Positions 1 through 7,898 of a stretch of 32,522 nt of DNA are shown one piece after another. The DNA comes from JAAGZL01 sp964628835 (lineage in GTDB: Bacteria; Pseudomonadota; Gammaproteobacteria; Chromatiales; Chromatiaceae), in assembly GCA_964628835.1 (NCBI GenBank), contig CAZVME010000038.1, positions 1 to 32,522 on the forward strand, in the 5' to 3' direction. The notes below the pieces were generated by a model. The model saw nothing but the letters and a program-made list of their open reading frames with translations, ran no database searches and was not told the DNA's origin. The first letter of the stretch is position 1, and every line of letters begins with the position of its first letter. Both the position numbers and the translations under genes were made by a program.

Positions 1-1
1 G

Positions 2-142
2 ATCATCGTCGATGGTGGGGGGTTAGTCGGGGCAGCGGAATTCCGCACCGAGATAAATAAAACCGGGAAAACCCAAGAACAACAAGCATTAGTAAAAAGG
101 TATTACTATAAATTTACAGCCAACAAGGAGCTGGCAGCATGA
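2..142 (+). CDS. dusB: tRNA-dihydrouridine synthase B, C-terminal fragment
   Basis: This is an open frame entering from the left edge and giving about 46 residues. The segment FRTEINKTGKTQEQQALV followed by an aromatic-rich end resembles the C-terminal helix of DusB (the E. coli protein has FRRTFNAIEDASEQLEAL). DusB reduces uridine to dihydrouridine in tRNA using FMN; the catalytic barrel lies outside the window. The stop codon overlaps the fis start as ATGA, implying translational coupling, and dusB-fis is a conserved gammaproteobacterial operon. That context carries much of the call because the fragment is short. Confidence 0.75.
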   Translation: MIVDGGGLVGAAEFRTEINKTGKTQEQQALVKRYYYKFTANKELAA

Positions 143-441
143 CTATGGATGTCACTATGGTTCAAAAGGACAACAGTGAAAGGGCGCATTTTCCTGTTAG
201 ATCTCATAAAAAGAGCGAGCTGCTGCGCAACTCGGTGAGCGAAGCACTAGATGGCTATTTTTCTCAAATGAATGGTCACAGCGTATCCGACCTGTATCGG
301 ATGGTACTGTCCGAGGTGGAGCAACCACTCTTCGAGGCGGTGCTACGCCAAACCAACGGTAACCAGAGCCGCGCCTCTGAGATGCTTGGCATCAGTCGCA
401 GCACCCTGCGCAAAAAGATGGCCTTATACAATCTTGATTGA
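139..441 (+). CDS. fis: Fis family DNA-binding nucleoid protein
   Basis: This 100-residue protein has the usual Fis length. The C-terminal helix-turn-helix (about residues 74-97) reads GNQSRASEMLGISRSTLRKK, the typical Fis/NtrC-type recognition unit. The N-terminal half carries the helices used for dimerisation. Fis is a small homodimeric nucleoid protein that bends DNA and activates rRNA and other growth-linked promoters. It overlaps dusB by 4 bases, so it is probably translated by coupling and co-transcribed with it. A purH-purD pair follows, the same order as in Pseudomonas and relatives. Confidence 0.95.
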   Translation: MTMDVTMVQKDNSERAHFPVRSHKKSELLRNSVSEALDGYFSQMNGHSVSDLYRMVLSEVEQPLFEAVLRQTNGNQSRASEMLGISRSTLRKKMALYNLD

Positions 442-461
442 ACACTAGTCCTGACAACACG

Positions 462-477
462 GCCAACCATGGTTGGC
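462..477. repeat. Perfect 16-bp palindrome between fis and purH
   Basis: GCCAACCATGGTTGGC is its own reverse complement and lies 20 bases after the fis stop. With no loop and no T-run it is a poor intrinsic terminator, although the transcript could still fold into a short hairpin. A dyad operator for a dimeric regulator is the other reading. Only the symmetry is certain. Confidence 0.5.
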
Positions 478-574
478 AGAAACGCAAACAACCCGACTGA
501 CCACCACCCTGCCGCCAGCCCACTGGCTGATGGCAGTTGTAGCCATCGGCACAACCCAGTAGAAGAGACCAACT

Positions 575-2134
575 ATGTCATCCATCACCAGAGCCCTGAT
601 CAGCGTATCCGACAAGACCGGCATTGTAGATTTTGCCCGCGCCCTGAGCGAACGCAATGTAGAGATACTCTCAACCGGCGGCACCGCCCGCCTGTTAACC
701 GAGAACGAAGTTCCGGTAATCGAGGTTTCCGAACATACCGGCTTTCCCGAGATGATGGATGGCCGGGTCAAGACCCTGCACCCCAAGATCCACGGCGGCA
801 TCCTGGGACGCCGCGGCACCGATGACATGGTAATGCGCGAAAACGAGATCGACCCCATTGATATGGTGGTGGTCAACCTCTACCCATTTGAGCAGACCGT
901 GGCCAATCCAGAATGCGACCTGCCCACCGCCATCGAGAATATCGATATCGGCGGACCTACCATGTTGCGGGCCGCAGCCAAGAATCACACCGACGTTACC
1001 GTGGTGGTGGACGCCAGCGACTATGCCCGGGTACTGGATGAGATGGACAACAACAGCGGCGCCGTCACCGATGGCACCAAGTTCGATCTGGCGGTTAAGA
1101 CCTTCGAACACACCTCCGGCTATGATGGCGCCATCGCCAACTACCTGGGGACCAGGCTGGAGCAGGAGCCGGCTGATTTTCCACGCACCATCAACCTGCA
1201 GTACCAGCGGGTTCAGACCATGCGTTATGGTGAAAACCCCCACCAGAAGGCCGCCTTCTTCGTGGAGAGCGAGCAGCCAGAGGCCTGCATCTCCACCGCC
1301 CACCAGATCCAGGGCAAAGAGCTATCCTATAACAACATCGGCGATACCGACGCCGCCCTGGAGTGTGTAAAACAGTATGCTGAAGGCCCGACCTGCGTCA
1401 TCGTCAAACACGCCAACCCCTGCGGCGTCGCCATAGGTTCCAGCCTGCTGGAGTCCTATGACCGAGCCTACAGCACCGACCCGGAATCTGCCTTCGGTGG
1501 CATCATCGCCTTCAACCAGGAGTTGGATGCCGAGACCGCTCAGGCCATTGTGGATCGCCAGTTTGTAGAGGTGATCATCGCCCCCAAGATATCCGCCGCC
1601 GCCATTGAGGTGGTCAGCTCGAAAAAGAACGTGCGCCTGCTGGAGTGCGGTGAATGGATTGCAGAGACACTGCACCGCCAGGACTTCAAACGGGTAAACG
1701 GTGGCCTGCTGGTACAGGATGCCGACCTGCAACTCAACAATGAACTCAAGGTGGTAACCAAACGCGCCCCCAGCGAGCAGGAGATGCAGGACCTGCTGTT
1801 CACCTGGCGCGTGGCCAAGTTTGTAAAATCCAACGCCATCGTCTACGGCAAGAACAACATGACCATAGGCGTGGGCGCCGGCCAGATGAGCCGCATCAAC
1901 TCGGCTCGCATCGCCGCCATCAAGGCCGAGCATGCCAAGCTGGAAGTACCGGGTTCAGTCATGGCCTCCGATGCCTTCTTTCCCTTCCGTGACGGCCTGG
2001 ACAATGCAGCATCTGTAGGCATCCGCGCCGTGATTCAGCCCGGCGGCTCCATGCGGGATGACGAGGTGATAGCCGCTGCCGACGAGCATGACATCGCCAT
2101 GGTATTCACCGGCATGCGCCACTTCCGGCACTAA
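575..2134 (+). CDS. purH: Bifunctional AICAR formyltransferase / IMP cyclohydrolase
   Basis: PurH catalyses the last two steps of purine synthesis: formylation of AICAR with 10-formyl-tetrahydrofolate, then ring closure to IMP. The 519 residues match the family length. The N-terminal cyclohydrolase domain (about 1-195) begins ITRALISVSDKTG and contains KTLHPKIHGGIL at 66-77. The C-terminal transformylase domain contains RYGENPHQ and the active-site pair K278-H279 in KHANPCG, and the protein ends TGMRHFRH as in homologues. purD follows after about 40 bases, making a probable purHD operon. An ACGCAAAC stretch upstream looks like half a PurR box, which is not enough to claim an operator. Confidence 0.98.
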   Translation: MSSITRALISVSDKTGIVDFARALSERNVEILSTGGTARLLTENEVPVIEVSEHTGFPEMMDGRVKTLHPKIHGGILGRRGTDDMVMRENEIDPIDMVVVNLYPFEQTVANPECDLPTAIENIDIGGPTMLRAAAKNHTDVTVVVDASDYARVLDEMDNNSGAVTDGTKFDLAVKTFEHTSGYDGAIANYLGTRLEQEPADFPRTINLQYQRVQTMRYGENPHQKAAFFVESEQPEACISTAHQIQGKELSYNNIGDTDAALECVKQYAEGPTCVIVKHANPCGVAIGSSLLESYDRAYSTDPESAFGGIIAFNQELDAETAQAIVDRQFVEVIIAPKISAAAIEVVSSKKNVRLLECGEWIAETLHRQDFKRVNGGLLVQDADLQLNNELKVVTKRAPSEQEMQDLLFTWRVAKFVKSNAIVYGKNNMTIGVGAGQMSRINSARIAAIKAEHAKLEVPGSVMASDAFFPFRDGLDNAASVGIRAVIQPGGSMRDDEVIAAADEHDIAMVFTGMRHFRH

Positions 2135-2173
2135 TAGCTAGCCTATCAACCAACATTTAAGAAGTAGAGCAAA

Positions 2174-3460
2174 ATGAATATTCTCATCACCGGCGGCGGC
2201 GGGCGCGAACACGCACTGGCATGGAAGGCAGCGCAGTCACCTCTGGCCGACAAAGTATATGTAGCACCAGGTAATGCAGGCACCGCACTGGAACCCGGGT
2301 TGGAGAATGTTGAAATTGCAGTAGATGATATCGACGGTCTGATCTCCTTCGCCCGTGATCAGGATATCGGCCTTACCATCGTTGGCCCAGAGGCACCGCT
2401 GGTAATGGGCATTGTGGACGCATTCCAGGCCGTGGGCCTGAACTGCTTCGGGCCATCCAAGGGTGCTGCGCAACTGGAGGGATCCAAGGCCTTCACCAAG
2501 GATTTTCTGGCTAGGCATAACATCCCCACTGGTTCCTACCAGGCCTTTACCGATCAGGATAAGGCCCTGGCCTATGTACGCCAGCAGGGAGCGCCCATCG
2601 TGGTCAAGGCCGATGGCCTGGCCGCAGGCAAAGGGGTGATTGTGGCCACCTCTCTGGAGCAGGCAGAAGAGGCCATCCGCGACATGCTCTCAGGCAACGC
2701 CTTTGGCGAAGCGGGCCATAGGGTGGTGATTGAGGAGTTTCTGGAAGGAGAAGAGGCCAGTTTTATCGTAATGGCCGATGGTGAGAACATTCTGCCTATG
2801 GCCACCAGCCAGGACCACAAGCGGGTGGGTGATGGCGATACCGGACCCAACACCGGCGGCATGGGGGCCTACTCCCCGGCACCGGTAGTCAGCGACGAGA
2901 TCTACCAACGCATCATGGACGAGGTGATCAGCCCCACCGTCAAAGGCATGGCCGCAGATGGCCTTCCCTACACCGGCTTTCTCTATGCCGGACTGATGAT
3001 CGCAGCCGACGGCACCCCCAATGTGATCGAATACAACTGCCGCTTTGGCGATCCTGAGACCCAGCCCATCATGCTGCGCATGCAATCCGACCTCACCGCC
3101 CACTGCCTGGCCGCCATAGAGGGCGGACTGGATTCAGAGCAGACCAAGTGGGACCCGCGAGCATCCCTGGGGGTGGTTCTGGCCGCAGGTGGATACCCAT
3201 CCAGCTACCGCAATGGAGATGCCATATCCGGCCTGCCCCAAGATGAGGCCGAGGGCGAGAAGGTATTCCATGCTGGAACCACCCAGAAGGGGGATGAAGT
3301 AGTAACCGCAGGCGGACGCGTACTCTGCGCCACCGCACTGGGGACCAACGTGGCAGAGGCCCAGCACAGGGCCTATGCATTGGCCGCCAAGATCAGTTGG
3401 CTGGACTCTTTTTATCGCAGCGACATCGGCTACCGTGCAGTTGCCAGAGAACAAGGGTAG
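2174..3460 (+). CDS. purD: Phosphoribosylamine--glycine ligase (GAR synthetase)
   Basis: PurD joins glycine to 5-phosphoribosylamine with ATP, the second step of purine synthesis. The 428 residues are the standard length. It opens MNILITGGGGREHALAWK, the nucleotide-binding loop of the family. It continues with an ATP-grasp domain (about 105-320) containing KADGLAAGKGV and EYNCRFGDPETQ, the latter with the metal-binding glutamate and asparagine. It lies 39 bases after purH on the same strand. The VanZ-like gene starts at the base immediately after its stop, so the three are probably one transcript. Confidence 0.98.
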   Translation: MNILITGGGGREHALAWKAAQSPLADKVYVAPGNAGTALEPGLENVEIAVDDIDGLISFARDQDIGLTIVGPEAPLVMGIVDAFQAVGLNCFGPSKGAAQLEGSKAFTKDFLARHNIPTGSYQAFTDQDKALAYVRQQGAPIVVKADGLAAGKGVIVATSLEQAEEAIRDMLSGNAFGEAGHRVVIEEFLEGEEASFIVMADGENILPMATSQDHKRVGDGDTGPNTGGMGAYSPAPVVSDEIYQRIMDEVISPTVKGMAADGLPYTGFLYAGLMIAADGTPNVIEYNCRFGDPETQPIMLRMQSDLTAHCLAAIEGGLDSEQTKWDPRASLGVVLAAGGYPSSYRNGDAISGLPQDEAEGEKVFHAGTTQKGDEVVTAGGRVLCATALGTNVAEAQHRAYALAAKISWLDSFYRSDIGYRAVAREQG

Positions 3461-3811
3461 ATGCAGCAGACCCTGCTCTTTAAGATACTGCTGTTTCTGG
3501 CCTTAGGCATGACCCTGGTCATAGCCACCGACCAAGCCGACCACACTGCAACCACCGGCATAAATGACAAGGTTGCACACATTCTGACTTTCATCCTGCT
3601 GGGGTTTCTCACCCAACAGGCCTTTCCCCACTTGAGAGAGAACTGGCGTAGCTACGCCTGGTTACTGACCTTCGGCCTGGGGATTGAGATAATCCAGTAT
3701 TTCATACCCGAGCGCAGCCTCTCCCTGCTGGACCTGGCTGCAGACGCCGCTGGTCTGTTGGTAGCATACGCTTTGATGCTCTCTATAAGACAGGTAACAC
3801 GCGCGCGCTGA
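3461..3811 (+). CDS. VanZ-like family membrane protein
   Basis: This 116-residue membrane protein has an N-terminal hydrophobic helix, then the family signature NDKVAHILTFILLGF (about 35-49). Two or three further hydrophobic segments follow, ending with the motif GIEIIQYFIPERSLSLLD and a conserved acidic-glycine helix. Small VanZ-like proteins are common next to proteobacterial housekeeping genes and have no settled function; the Gram-positive VanZ is linked to teicoplanin resistance. The ATG abuts the purD TAG without a spacer, which suggests coupled translation. The 3' end overlaps the convergent AmgK-like gene by 29 bases. Confidence 0.85.
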   Translation: MQQTLLFKILLFLALGMTLVIATDQADHTATTGINDKVAHILTFILLGFLTQQAFPHLRENWRSYAWLLTFGLGIEIIQYFIPERSLSLLDLAADAAGLLVAYALMLSIRQVTRAR

Positions 3812-4766
3812 TCAGTTTGGCCAGTGGCGCCAACTCCGGATACTCCGAGCCAAGATCCACGATATAACCCAGGGTACGTGGTATGTCCGGTAGATAACCC
3901 GGCTTACCATCGCGTATATTGAGCCGGGCAAATATCCCCGCCGCCTTCAGATGACGTTGCACCCCCATCAGATCAAACCAGCGCAGGAAAGAGTCTTCAT
4001 GTTCGCTGCGCAAAACCCCCGATTGCAGGGCCAGCTCATAGTAACCAAACACCCACTCCTTCACCTGCTCCCGGGGCCAGCTGATATAGCAATCCTTGAG
4101 TAGTGACACCAGATCGTAGGTGACCGGCCCCACCACTGCATCCTGAAAATCCAGAATACCGGGGTTGGGGGCAGGCGTGGCCAACAGATTTCTGGAGTGG
4201 TAGTCCCGATGCACAAACACCTGCGGCTGTTGCAGCGCATTGTCCACCAGCAGTTCAAATACCTCATCCAGCATCCGCTGTTCACTCGCGGTAATAGATA
4301 GTTCCAGATGCCGCCCCAGCAGCCACTCCCGAAACAGCCCCATCTCCTGCAACAGCAGTTCCCGAGAATACTCCGGCAGACCCTCCCTGCGGCCACATGC
4401 CTGGATCACCAGCAGGGCACTCAGCGCATCTGCGTACAGGCGCTCGCCTTTTCCCTGATTCAGCAGTTCCAGATAAAGTTTGTTGCCCAGGTCACTCAAC
4501 AACAGAAACCCCTGATCCAGATCGGATGCGTACACTACGGGAACGTTCAACCCCAACTCCACAAGATGTCCGGCAACATCCACGAAAGGCCTGCAATCCT
4601 CATTCTCAGGAGGCGCATCCATGACTATCCGGGTGGCGCCGTCAGGCAGGGTGACACGAAAATAACGTCGGAAACTGGCATCTCCAGAGGCCAGTTCCAG
4701 TGAGTACTTCACCAGGCCAGCCGAGTCCTCAAGCCAGCTCCGCAACAATCTCTCTCTTTGGGGCAT
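3783..4766 (-). CDS. amgK: Aminoglycoside-phosphotransferase-family kinase, probable N-acetylmuramate/N-acetylglucosamine kinase AmgK
   Basis: The protein has a kinase fold of the APH family. The catalytic loop is HRDYHSRN (H188 to N195, numbered from the ATG at 4772) and the metal-binding motif is DFQD (208-211); an N-terminal SFRRYFRV resembles the ATP-binding region. AmgK phosphorylates the anomeric carbon of MurNAc or GlcNAc in cell-wall recycling, and its gene is typically divergent from lptD, as here. The partner murU (uridylyltransferase) usually follows but is absent: the next gene is the convergent VanZ-like gene. The ATG at 4766 is chosen because an AGGA lies 5 bases before it, whereas the ATG at 4772 has none. 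The family is certain; the AmgK role is inferred from motif and position. Confidence 0.82.
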   Translation of the reverse strand: MPQRERLLRSWLEDSAGLVKYSLELASGDASFRRYFRVTLPDGATRIVMDAPPENEDCRPFVDVAGHLVELGLNVPVVYASDLDQGFLLLSDLGNKLYLELLNQGKGERLYADALSALLVIQACGRREGLPEYSRELLLQEMGLFREWLLGRHLELSITASEQRMLDEVFELLVDNALQQPQVFVHRDYHSRNLLATPAPNPGILDFQDAVVGPVTYDLVSLLKDCYISWPREQVKEWVFGYYELALQSGVLRSEHEDSFLRWFDLMGVQRHLKAAGIFARLNIRDGKPGYLPDIPRTLGYIVDLGSEYPELAPLAKLISARVLPVL

Positions 4767-4808
4767 ATCCATCCTGAAATCAAATAGCTTTGGTTAAAAA
4801 CAGCCATT

Positions 4809-4839
4809 TTGACAGATATATGTGAAATAATCGTATACA
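4809..4839 (+). promoter_or_regulatory. Possible sigma-70 promoter for lptD
   Basis: TTGACA at 4809-4814 and TATACA at 4834-4839 lie in the 200-base divergent region between amgK and lptD. Their spacing of 19 bases is longer than the ideal 17, so this is a weak prediction. The start site would lie about 120 bases upstream of the lptD GTG. Confidence 0.3.
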
Positions 4840-4968
4840 ACCATTGAAGAGTTACCAATTCTATGAGATTTTAGGCTCCCTTTGCTAAATTAGGCGGCGA
4901 CTCACTTGCTTGCGCACTAATGCGTACGGTGGATGACCAAAACCCGACAAGAAATAGAGAATTAAAAA

Positions 4969-7893
4969 GTGTCAGGAAAAACAAGAATTTTATCCGTCTC
5001 CGTTGGAGTCCTGTTATTGATTCCAAGCGCGTGGGGAGCTAATCCAACATGGGATTGTAAAACAGGTCCTGACAGCGCATGGGATTGCTCCAAAGATGGT
5101 GTTCCCAGCAGCAAGCCGTTACCAAACGCCCCAAAATCAACCCAACCTGCTGCCACCACACAACCGGCATATGCTGCAACCTCCGCAGCCGTGACCGAAA
5201 ACAGTGATGATGTTCCCAGCAGCAACAAGCCGTTACCAAACGCCCCAGAATCAACCCAACCTGCTGCCACCACACAACCGGCGTATGCTGCAACCTCCGC
5301 AGCTATGACCGAAAACAGTGATGATGTTCCCAGCAGCAACAAGCCGTTACCAAACGCCGCTGAGCCAACCCAACCTGCAGCCGCCACACAACCGGCGTAC
5401 GCAACAACTTCCATGACCGTCACTGGGAATAAAGTAGCAGCTAAACCAACATGGGATTGTAAGGCAGGCCCCAGCAACGAATGGGAGTGTTCCAAAGACA
5501 ACGCCCAAAGAAACGCCAGACAACCAGCGCATGCAACAACCTCCAGGGCCACCACTGGGTATAGAGTAGCGGCCAAGCCAACATGGGATTGCAGGGCAGG
5601 TCCCAGCAACGAATGGGAGTGTTCCAGAGGCAGCGTTTACAGAAACACCAGACAACCAGCATACCCAGGAGCATCCACTGCTGAATACAACGCGTCGACT
5701 ATGGGCGGAAGACCGCAACTATCAGGTAATGTACTGCGCGTAGACCGGGATCTAGACTGGAACCAGTGCGGACCTCTGAACGACCCGGCCACAACAGCAC
5801 AAGTACATAATGACGAAACCAAGATAGAGGCAGATGCTGCAGATGTCTCCAGGGAAAACAAACAGGCAGTATTCTCAGGCAACGTAGTGGTAACCAAGGG
5901 AGATCTGCTACTTGAAGCCGATCGTATCACCTACAACAACCGTGACGAAACCATCGACGCAAATGGTAACGTCTACTATCAGAGCCCTGGACTACTAGTC
6001 AGTGGCAGCTCAGCACAGATGGATATGGCCGAGAACAAGGGCAGCCTGAAAAATATTGAATACCGACTCCCCAAACGTCACGCCCGCGGAAGCGCAACCC
6101 TGGCAGAGATAGTCGGATCAGAACAGTCACGCTTTGAAAACATCAGCTACACTACCTGCCGTCCCGGTAGCGATGACTGGATACTGGAAGCTGGAGAACT
6201 GGAACTTGATCGGGCGACAGGCGTTGGCGTAGCCCAGAACACTGTATTCAAGTTCAAGGGCATCCCATTCTTCTATCTGCCCTATGCCAGCTTCCCAATA
6301 GATGACCGTCGCAAAACCGGGTTCCTGACACCCAGCATCGGCCACTCGGATGAGACCGGGACCGACATATCCATACCCTACTATATAAATATCGCACCAG
6401 ACATGGACGCCACCATTACACCACGCATCATGAGTAAACGTGGCCTGATGGTGGCTGGTGAATTCCGCTATCTTACTGAAAACTACGAAAGCACAACCCA
6501 ACTGGAGTTATTACCCAACGACAAAGAGAGAAAAAGCGGCGAGAACAGCGCCCGCGGGGCGTTCTCATACTATGGGCACGGTTATCTAGCCCCAAGACTG
6601 GTTCTGGACGCGAATATCAATTACGCCTCTGACAACGACTATCTTGAAGACCTGGGTGACAGCCTGGCAATCTCCAGCTCCAGATATCTGGAGCGACGCG
6701 GCGATCTGCGTTACTACGGCGACAACTGGAACATCCTGGGACGGGCACAATACTACCAGACCATAGATGAGACCATTGCCCGGGTCGATCGCCCTTATGC
6801 ACGCCTACCACAGATTAAGTTTAAATATGAGCAACCTGACCAGTTAGGCGGCGCCACCCTGCACCTAGATGCAGAGTATGTATACTTTGACAAGGATATT
6901 GATCCCGCCGATGGGGAGCCCAGCGGTGGTCACCGCTTCGACATCAATCCGGCCATAAGCGTACCCATGCGCAACAGCTGGGGATATATCACACCCAAAC
7001 TGGGGGTACGCCACACCAGCTACAACCTGAAAGATCAGGCTGCTGGCATGCCCGACTCACCAGACCGCACCACCAGCACCTTCAGCCTGGATAGCGGACT
7101 GTTTTTCGACCGGGTTGGCGCCAACACCACCAGCACCCTGGAACCGCGCATGTTCTATCTCTACACCCCGAAAGAGAACCAGGACGACCTGCCAGATTTT
7201 GATACAGGCAACTATGATTTCAGCTTCTATAACATGTTCCGCGAAAACCGCTTCAGCGGGGCAGATCGAGTGGGCGATGCGAACCAGCTAACCCTGGCCC
7301 TGACCAGCAGGACCTTCAGCAACGATACCGGCGAAGAGTCATTCCGCTTCAGTGTCGGCGAGATCTTCTACTTCGAGGACCGCGAGGTACAGCTGCCAGG
7401 AGTAAGCACCATTGATGACGGCAGCTCAGCCCTAGTGGGGCAAGTCGCCATGCGGCTCAGCCAAAACTGGAGCACCCAGGCCGATCTGGAGTGGGATCAC
7501 AACAGGGGCAGCAACCAGACCACACAGTCGGCGATTCACCTGCGCTACGACAACGACAAGACCCTGTTTAATGTCGGCTACCGCTACGCCCGGGATATAT
7601 TCGAGCAGAGCGACATATCCTTCCGCTTCCCCATAACATCCCAGCTGAACGCAGTTGGACGCTGGGACTACTCACTCAGGCACGACAGGACCATGGAGGC
7701 ATTTGCTGGACTCGAGTACAGCAACTGTTGTTACGCCGTGCGTGCCGTGGGACGTCACTACGTCAATGACATAGATAACGATGCCAACACCGCGTACTAC
7801 CTGCAGCTTGAGCTGAAAGGGCTTACCAACCTCGGCAACAAGGTAGGTGATTTTCTTGAAGACAACCTGCTCGGATACACCAGAGCCGAATAA
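4969..7893 (+). CDS. lptD: LPS-assembly protein LptD with repeat-expanded N-terminus
   Basis: LptD forms with LptE the outer-membrane translocon that inserts lipopolysaccharide in the outer leaflet. The start is a GTG followed by a signal peptide ending near residue 24 (IPSAWGA). The OstA/LptA-like periplasmic domain begins near residue 285 (TKIEADAADVSRENKQAVFS). The rest is a long beta-barrel with frequent aromatic strands. A CC pair at 920-921 (YSNCCYAV) matches the paired cysteines of E. coli LptD that bond to the N-terminus. At 974 residues it is longer than the 784 of E. coli. The excess is residues 25-265: three 38-residue repeats, and a twelve-residue W-D-C motif occurring three times. 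surA follows 5 bases later. Confidence 0.96.
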   Translation: MSGKTRILSVSVGVLLLIPSAWGANPTWDCKTGPDSAWDCSKDGVPSSKPLPNAPKSTQPAATTQPAYAATSAAVTENSDDVPSSNKPLPNAPESTQPAATTQPAYAATSAAMTENSDDVPSSNKPLPNAAEPTQPAAATQPAYATTSMTVTGNKVAAKPTWDCKAGPSNEWECSKDNAQRNARQPAHATTSRATTGYRVAAKPTWDCRAGPSNEWECSRGSVYRNTRQPAYPGASTAEYNASTMGGRPQLSGNVLRVDRDLDWNQCGPLNDPATTAQVHNDETKIEADAADVSRENKQAVFSGNVVVTKGDLLLEADRITYNNRDETIDANGNVYYQSPGLLVSGSSAQMDMAENKGSLKNIEYRLPKRHARGSATLAEIVGSEQSRFENISYTTCRPGSDDWILEAGELELDRATGVGVAQNTVFKFKGIPFFYLPYASFPIDDRRKTGFLTPSIGHSDETGTDISIPYYINIAPDMDATITPRIMSKRGLMVAGEFRYLTENYESTTQLELLPNDKERKSGENSARGAFSYYGHGYLAPRLVLDANINYASDNDYLEDLGDSLAISSSRYLERRGDLRYYGDNWNILGRAQYYQTIDETIARVDRPYARLPQIKFKYEQPDQLGGATLHLDAEYVYFDKDIDPADGEPSGGHRFDINPAISVPMRNSWGYITPKLGVRHTSYNLKDQAAGMPDSPDRTTSTFSLDSGLFFDRVGANTTSTLEPRMFYLYTPKENQDDLPDFDTGNYDFSFYNMFRENRFSGADRVGDANQLTLALTSRTFSNDTGEESFRFSVGEIFYFEDREVQLPGVSTIDDGSSALVGQVAMRLSQNWSTQADLEWDHNRGSNQTTQSAIHLRYDNDKTLFNVGYRYARDIFEQSDISFRFPITSQLNAVGRWDYSLRHDRTMEAFAGLEYSNCCYAVRAVGRHYVNDIDNDANTAYYLQLELKGLTNLGNKVGDFLEDNLLGYTRAE
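5095..5418 (+). repeat. 114-bp tandem repeat inside lptD (38-residue unit, about 2.8 copies)
   Basis: Units begin at 5095, 5209 and 5323, giving a period of 114 bases and keeping the reading frame. The protein unit starts DVPSSNKPLPNAPE and ends AATSAAMTENSD; copies 1 and 2 are nearly identical and copy 3 is diverged and shorter. The near-identity at DNA level points to recent duplication. The unit is rich in Pro, Ala, Thr and Ser and is probably a disordered periplasmic linker. Confidence 0.9.
5430..5668 (+). repeat. 132-bp tandem repeat inside lptD (44-residue W-D-C unit, about 1.8 copies)
   Basis: Copies begin near 5430 and 5562 with a period of 132 bases in frame. Each encodes KPTWDCxAGPSNEWECS followed by a basic, Gln/Arg-rich tail. 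The same motif occurs once more just after the signal peptide, as PTWDCKTGPDSAWDCS (residues 26-41). Each motif holds two cysteines about ten residues apart. Confidence 0.9.
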
Positions 7894-7898
7894 ACGCC

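Noticed and set aside
482..489. PurR operator before purH
   Set aside because: Only the left half-site is present; the right half (GTTTGCGT) is missing, so it is not called as a feature.
5095..5668. Repeats with spacers resembling a CRISPR array
   Set aside because: The period of 114 and 132 bases keeps the reading frame of lptD, the repeats are contiguous and there are no unique spacers or cas genes.
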